This document shows, one piece after another, positions 60,639-64,000 of a stretch of 64,000 nt of DNA. The notes under the pieces are model-generated. The model searched no databases and was not told the origin of the DNA. It saw only the letters and a program-made list of their open reading frames with translations. Every line of letters begins with the position of its first letter. Position 1 is the stretch's first letter. Source of the stretch: Pseudomonas sp. GL-B-19 (lineage in GTDB: Bacteria; Pseudomonadota; Gammaproteobacteria; Pseudomonadales; Pseudomonadaceae). The position numbers and the translations under genes are program-made. Location of the stretch: contig NZ_JAHBDK010000031.1 of the NCBI RefSeq assembly GCF_019956415.1, positions 1 through 64,000 of the forward strand. The letters run 5' to 3'.

Positions 60639-62312
60639 TTAAACTTTTGCGGTGACGACCATTTTTTTCGCGTGAGCCAAGGACTCCTTGGTCAGGTCGA
60701 TGCCACCCAGCATTCGCGCCACTTCCTCCACTCGATCATTCTTGCTCAGCTTGGAAACGGCTGTGTGGGTCGCCTCTTCGCCGCGAACCTTGTGCACGAA
60801 TAAATGTTGGTGACCCTGCGCCGCCACTTGCGGCAAGTGAGTCACTGTCAGCACTTGCCCGCGCTCTCCGAGGCGCCGCAACAACTGGCCTACGATCTCG
60901 GCGGTCGGACCACCGATACCCACGTCCACTTCGTCGAACACCAGTGTCGGTACACGAGAGGTCTGTGCGGTGATCACCTGAATCGCCAGGCTGATCCGCG
61001 ATAGCTCACCGCCGGATGCCACTTTGGCCAGGGCCTTCAATGGTTGGCCAGGGTTGGCGCTTACCAGCAACTCGACCTGCTCAAGGCCGTTAGGCAGCAA
61101 CTCATCACTGCTGTTAGGGCGCAGTTCGATAGTGAAGCGACCACCAGGCATACCCAGTCGTTGAATCTCTTGTTCGACGGCGCTGGCCAGGCTGCTCGAT
61201 GCTTGATGGCGCAAGTCACTCAGCTCGCGCGCCTTCTCCTGATAATGGCGGGCATAGGAAGCTAGCTCATCGCTTAGCCGTTCGATGGATTCATCGTTGG
61301 CATTCAGGGTTTCGATTTCATCCAGCAGCCGCTGCTGCATCTCTGCGACTTCCGTCGGCTGGATGCGGTGTTTGCGGGCCATGGTGTAGATCGCATCGAG
61401 GCGTTCTTCCAGATATTGAAGTCGCGCCGGATCGGCGTCGAAATTGTCGAGGAAGCGGTTCAACTCGCCCACTGCTTCTTCTACCTGAATCTGCGCACTG
61501 GTCAGCAGACTGCTGGCTTCACCCAGGGCGCCGATCGAATTGTTGACGCTCGAGAGGCGGTTGAGGCTGACGGTCAGGGCGTTCAGGACATTGCCGGAAT
61601 CACTTTCGCTGCACTGCTCGACGACTTGTCGGCAGATGCCCAGCAACGTTTCGGCGTTGGTCAGGTTCTTGTGTTCCTGTTCCAGTTGCTCCAGCTCGTT
61701 TTCACCGAGACCGAGGTTCTCCAGCTCTTCAAGTTGATAGCTGAGCAATTGATGCCGAGCGCGTTGCTCGTCACCGGAGTTGGAAAGGCGTTCCAGTTCC
61801 TGGCGGGTCTGGCGCCAGCGTTGGGCCGCCAGTTGGACCTGGCGGGCAAGGTCCGTCGCGCCGGCGTACTCGTCGAGCAGGCGGCGGTGGGTGTCGGTCT
61901 TGAGCAGCGATTGGTGTTCGTGCTGGCTGTGGATATCGATCAGCAGTTCGCCCAGGGCTTTGAGGTCGCCGAGCGGGCAGGGCGTGCCGTTGATATAGCC
62001 ACGGGAGCGGCCTTCGGCGGTGATCACCCGGCGCAGGATGCACGGGCCATCACTTTCGAGGTCGCGCTCGGCGAGCCAGGCGCTGGCTTCCGGGATGTCG
62101 ACCAGGTCAAAGGTCGCCAGAATGTCGGCCTTGTCGGCGCCGGGGCGAACCACGCCACTGTCGGCTCGATCGCCCAGCGTCAGACCCAGGGCGTCGAGCA
62201 TGATCGACTTGCCGGCGCCGGTTTCCCCGGTGATCACGCTCATCCCACGATCGAGTTCGAGATCGAGGTGTTCAACGATGGCGTAGTTATGTACGGACAG
62301 GTGCACCAGCAT
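60639..62312 (-). CDS. recN: DNA repair protein RecN
   Basis: 557 residues, an SMC-like ATPase. Walker A 'ITGETGAGKSIMLDALGLTL' near the N-terminus, two coiled-coil arms around residues 160-370, ABC signature 'KALAKVASGGELSRISLAIQV' and Walker B 'VPTLVFDEVDVGIGG'. Works in double-strand break repair, bridging DNA with RecA. A LexA box 25-40 bases upstream of its start makes it an SOS gene. Confidence 0.96.
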   Translation of the reverse strand: MLVHLSVHNYAIVEHLDLELDRGMSVITGETGAGKSIMLDALGLTLGDRADSGVVRPGADKADILATFDLVDIPEASAWLAERDLESDGPCILRRVITAEGRSRGYINGTPCPLGDLKALGELLIDIHSQHEHQSLLKTDTHRRLLDEYAGATDLARQVQLAAQRWRQTRQELERLSNSGDEQRARHQLLSYQLEELENLGLGENELEQLEQEHKNLTNAETLLGICRQVVEQCSESDSGNVLNALTVSLNRLSSVNNSIGALGEASSLLTSAQIQVEEAVGELNRFLDNFDADPARLQYLEERLDAIYTMARKHRIQPTEVAEMQQRLLDEIETLNANDESIERLSDELASYARHYQEKARELSDLRHQASSSLASAVEQEIQRLGMPGGRFTIELRPNSSDELLPNGLEQVELLVSANPGQPLKALAKVASGGELSRISLAIQVITAQTSRVPTLVFDEVDVGIGGPTAEIVGQLLRRLGERGQVLTVTHLPQVAAQGHQHLFVHKVRGEEATHTAVSKLSKNDRVEEVARMLGGIDLTKESLAHAKKMVVTAKV

Positions 62313-62336
62313 AAAGGCCGCTCCCAGGCTTTAGGT

Positions 62337-62352
62337 CTGGTTATTTATACAG
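62337..62352. promoter_or_regulatory. LexA (SOS) box upstream of recN
   Basis: CTGGTTATTTATACAG fits CTGT-n8-ACAG with one mismatch in the first half. It is 25 bases upstream of the recN start codon. Confidence 0.8.
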
Positions 62353-62471
62353 TGTTTTATTTGCGCCTGACAATGCCCCTGCTTGGCTCTATTTGCTCGG
62401 TCTGACGAAATGCCTGGTGCATCGGCTAATCGCAATGCAGCGCTTTTTGTAGGGTTAATCACAACAACCCC

Positions 62472-62500
62472 CTTGAAGCTGATTTTTGCGGCCCCATATA
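62472..62500 (+). promoter_or_regulatory. Heat-shock (sigma-32) promoter of grpE-dnaK
   Basis: CTTGAAG (62472-62478), a 13-base spacer, then CCCCATATA (62492-62500), close to the consensus CTTGAAA / CCCCATnTa. About 52 bases upstream of grpE. Confidence 0.85.
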
Positions 62501-62552
62501 CCGGGGCAGAAGCGTGAGTTGAGCTCACGGACGATATTGAAAGGAGAAATCT

Positions 62553-63119
62553 ATGGCTGACGAACAGACAGTGGATACGCAAAATCAAGACGCCAACCAG
62601 GGCTCCGCGGCTTCGGGTGAAGACCTGGCGGCTCGTGTACAAGTGCTCGAAGAGCAACTGGCAGGCGCGCAGGATCAGGCTTTGCGTGTTGCCGCCGATC
62701 TGCAGAACGTCCGCCGTCGCGCCGAGCAGGATGTAGAAAAAGCGCACAAATTCGCCCTGGAAAAATTCGCAGGCGATTTGCTGCCGATCGTCGACAGCCT
62801 GGAGCGTGGTCTGGAGTTGTCCAACCCGGACGACGAAACCATCCGCCCAATGCGCGAAGGTATTGAGCTGACCCTGAAAATGTTCCAGGACACCTTGAAG
62901 CGCTATCAGCTGGAAGCCATCGATCCGCATGGCGAACCGTTCAATGCTGTTCAGCATCAGGCAATGGCCATGCAGGAAAGCGCCGACGTCGAGCCGAACA
63001 GCGTGCTCAAGGTGTTCCAGAAGGGCTATCAGCTCAATGGTCGCCTGCTGCGCCCGGCCATGGTCGTGGTCAGCAAGGCCCCTGCGCCAGTTTCGCCTTC
63101 GATTGACGAGCAGGCTTGA
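62553..63119 (+). CDS. grpE: Nucleotide exchange factor GrpE
   Basis: 188 residues, AGGAGAAATCT upstream. Acidic, Gln-rich start, long N-terminal coiled coil ('[35 protein letters not shown]') and a C-terminal beta domain ('[39 protein letters not shown]'). Releases ADP from DnaK. Followed by dnaK after 102 bases. Confidence 0.97.
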   Translation: MADEQTVDTQNQDANQGSAASGEDLAARVQVLEEQLAGAQDQALRVAADLQNVRRRAEQDVEKAHKFALEKFAGDLLPIVDSLERGLELSNPDDETIRPMREGIELTLKMFQDTLKRYQLEAIDPHGEPFNAVQHQAMAMQESADVEPNSVLKVFQKGYQLNGRLLRPAMVVVSKAPAPVSPSIDEQA

Positions 63120-63146
63120 AATTGGCCGCAAGGCCCCCATTTATAA

Positions 63147-64000
<854 letters not shown>

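Overview
The window is a piece of a Pseudomonas chromosome, most likely of the P. fluorescens group. This rests on the housekeeping block at the right end (recN, grpE-dnaK, fur-omlA, ratA-rnfH, smpB), the lactate operon, the tmRNA with proteolysis tag ANDETYGEYALAA, the REP-type inverted repeats with a 'tgtgggag...' arm, and small Pseudomonas-only families.

Left backbone (1-4.1 kb): a PliI-type lysozyme inhibitor cut by the window edge, ohr, a DUF6124 gene preceded by a structured C4-like RNA, a small lipoprotein, a decayed methyltransferase and a small conserved gene. Right backbone (47-64 kb): ssrA, a small secreted protein, the operon lldP-lutA-lutB-lutC-dld2 with divergent lldR and a perfect FadR-family operator, smpB, a sodium:neurotransmitter-type symporter, ratA-rnfH, omlA/fur divergent pair, recN with a LexA box, and grpE-dnaK behind a heat-shock promoter.

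Between them lies an apparent 42.9-kb genomic island (about 4.12-46.99 kb) inserted in the 3' end of ssrA. The tyrosine integrase gene sits beside ssrA; a second, diverged copy of the last bases of ssrA plus its terminator lies at 4.09-4.15 kb; and the same 10-bp GGGATACACG-type sites occur at both ends. The island has four parts. (1) 4.3-13.9 kb, probable defence cargo: a zinc-ribbon/membrane protein pair, a TIGR04141/DUF6119 protein, a 1275-aa SIR2-domain protein, and an HNH endonuclease. In this part, 7.7-8.9 kb has no gene but holds a replication-iteron-like block and an extraordinary cluster of 17 GTTAAC palindromes. (2) 14-18.8 kb: LysR regulator, SnoaL-like protein and MpaB-type oxygenase, bordered by degenerate repeats, an insertion-sequence remnant and hairpin-rich DNA. 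(3) 18.8-38.4 kb, catabolic cluster: exporter, MFS transporter, acyl-CoA ligase, epoxide-hydrolase-like enzyme, AraC regulator, TauD-type dioxygenase, cupin dioxygenase, the DUF1302-DUF1329-YCF48-RND set, acyl-CoA dehydrogenase and a fused hydratase/dehydrogenase. This looks like activation and beta-oxidation of a hydrophobic, possibly sulfur-containing, acid. (4) 38.4-46.8 kb, a P4-like satellite core: integrase, AlpA, Rha-type regulator, C4-like RNA, three small coupled genes, toprim primase, DUF927 helicase and an adjacent GGGGAAC iteron block that matches the one at 7.95 kb.

The strongest leads for something undescribed are the GTTAAC array beside the SIR2 gene, the shared iteron block at both ends of the island, the pair of covarying structured RNAs, and the unknown gene pair at 4.3-5.4 kb.
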